From an uncultured Spirochaetales bacterium (GTDB lineage: Bacteria; Spirochaetota; Spirochaetia; Sphaerochaetales; Sphaerochaetaceae): a stretch of 7,376 nucleotides of DNA. Location: NCBI GenBank assembly GCA_945947045.1, contig CAMEXG010000104.1:1-7376 (forward strand), written 5' to 3'. This document shows, piece by piece, positions 6,421-7,376 of this stretch. Numbering within the stretch: the stretch's first letter is position 1; each line of letters opens with the position of its first letter. The notes beneath the pieces are model-generated. The model searched no databases, had not been told where the DNA came from, and worked only from the letters and a program-made list of their open reading frames with translations. The position numbers and the translations under genes were made by a program.

Positions 6421-7376
6421 TTATCTTAGACCAAAGCGGGAAACAAATGCTTCTGCGTTCTGGATGGAGCCGCCTGCCGCACCCTTGACGATGTTGTTGA
6501 CAAGAAGACAGAAACCGATCTTTCCCCCCTTCTTTCTAATTCTACCTGTATATACGACCATTCCCTTCGGGCTACCCCAGAAAGCATATTTCGGTTGAGG
6601 GAAAGTAGGCTCATCGGAGTATACGATAGGCTGGGAAGGAGTTGAAGGAAGATCCTGGACTTCTTTGAAGTCTGCCCATGCATTGATGATGTCTTCACAC
6701 TCCACATCCTTCTCTAGGTCGAGCCATACTGTCTCCAAGTGACCGAACATAACAGGAACACGAACGGTAAACGCATATACTTCAGGATCGATAGAGAGAA
6801 TCTTCTTAATCTCTTTGACGATTTTTTCTTCCTCTCCCTTGATGTAAGGAATACAGTTATCTGTAATGTCAAAGGAAGAGAGTCCAGGATATCCTGCACC
6901 TGAAACAGACTGATAGCTGTTTACTGTGATAGTCTTGATACCGAACTGTCTGAGAGGAGCAAGAGCCATTGCCAAACCTGTTGTTACACAGTTTGCGTTT
7001 GTTACACAGAATCCTGTCTGAGGATAACCCTGTTCCCTGATAAGATCCAACTGATCGATATTTGTATCAGGAATAAGAATTGGAACATCACTATCATATC
7101 TCATTGCAGCTGCATTAGAGAATACATAGAAACCATTGGCTCTGAGCTGAGGTTCAGCTTCCCTTGCTACATCTGCAGGGAGAGCGGAGAACACGATTCT
7201 GACTCCAGCTTCAAGCATAGCATCGTGGTTGAACTCTTTAATCTCAATATCTTTGATCTCACTCGGCATTTCAAAAGGCATTACCCAATGAACTGTTTCG
7301 GAATACTTCATTCCGACTCTCGCAGCAGATGCTGTAACATAGCTCAATTCAAACCAGGGATGATCAGAAAGCATCC
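6421..7376 (-). CDS. asd: Aspartate-semialdehyde dehydrogenase, N-terminus cut by the window edge
   Basis: The enzyme reduces L-4-aspartyl phosphate to L-aspartate 4-semialdehyde with NADPH, the branch step toward lysine/diaminopimelate, methionine and threonine, in the cytoplasm. The visible 317 residues lack the first roughly 20-30, including the Rossmann GxxGxxG nucleotide-binding loop. The frame stays open through 7376, and the ATG at 7372-7374 lies in the family's LSDHPWFEL helix, so it is not the start. Numbering from that Met, the catalytic cysteine is C129 in TNANCVTTG. Q154 lies in SYQSVSGAGYPG. R205 and H212 in RVPVMFGHLE have the same spacing as E. coli R267 and H274. The C-terminus carries GKIGFCLLVNNIVKGAAGG and NAEAF. 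Overall style fits the archaeal/fungal-type branch rather than the E. coli type. The gene is convergent with MATE and ends at a strong terminator. The product is confident; the branch assignment is less so. Confidence 0.93.
   Translation of the reverse strand, partial: MLSDHPWFELSYVTASAARVGMKYSETVHWVMPFEMPSEIKDIEIKEFNHDAMLEAGVRIVFSALPADVAREAEPQLRANGFYVFSNAAAMRYDSDVPILIPDTNIDQLDLIREQGYPQTGFCVTNANCVTTGLAMALAPLRQFGIKTITVNSYQSVSGAGYPGLSSFDITDNCIPYIKGEEEKIVKEIKKILSIDPEVYAFTVRVPVMFGHLETVWLDLEKDVECEDIINAWADFKEVQDLPSTPSQPIVYSDEPTFPQPKYAFWGSPKGMVVYTGRIRKKGGKIGFCLLVNNIVKGAAGGSIQNAEAFVSRFGLR

Noticed and set aside
7372..7374. ATG 7372-7374 as the true start of asd
   Set aside because: The protein would lack the entire Rossmann nucleotide-binding loop, and the frame stays open to the window end, so the gene simply continues outside.

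Overview
The window carries five protein genes packed with almost no spare DNA: a molybdenum hydroxylase (+), a ribonuclease D and a WYL-domain regulator (both -), a MATE transporter (+), and the 3' part of aspartate-semialdehyde dehydrogenase (-). I see no rRNA, tRNA, CRISPR array, insertion sequence, phage gene or riboswitch. Base composition is moderate and looks even across the window. The organism is most likely an anaerobic, probably host-associated bacterium: the hydroxylase resembles the selenium-dependent xanthine dehydrogenase group and ends in ferredoxin modules. RNase D together with an archaeal/fungal-type Asd would fit a spirochaete, but that is a low-confidence guess from general impression, not a computed result.

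Layout. Bases 1-70 are the tail of an unseen upstream region, with a short GC-rich palindrome plus T-run and then a good ribosome-binding site for the hydroxylase. The 988-residue hydroxylase (71-3037) fuses two [2Fe-2S] modules, the molybdopterin domains and a tail with four [4Fe-4S] motifs. It has no FAD domain. Its stop codon directly abuts the stop of the convergent RNase D gene, and one hairpin spans both ends. RNase D (3038-3913) is translationally coupled by a GTGA overlap to the WYL regulator upstream of it (3910 to about 4929). A 75-bp divergent region, with a perfect TATAAT and a 12-bp palindrome, separates the regulator from the MATE gene (5005-6375). MATE converges on asd (6421 to the window edge), with a strong hairpin between them.

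How the genes may work together. The hydroxylase looks like a self-contained purine hydroxylase that would pass electrons through its iron-sulfur tail rather than to a bound FAD subunit. The WYL protein is the natural candidate to regulate its own operon with RNase D and the divergent MATE pump. asd is a housekeeping gene of the lysine/methionine/threonine pathway with no evident link to its neighbours. Apart from the ferredoxin-tailed hydroxylase and details of the regulator's 5' end, the region looks ordinary; I find no convincing new multi-gene system.
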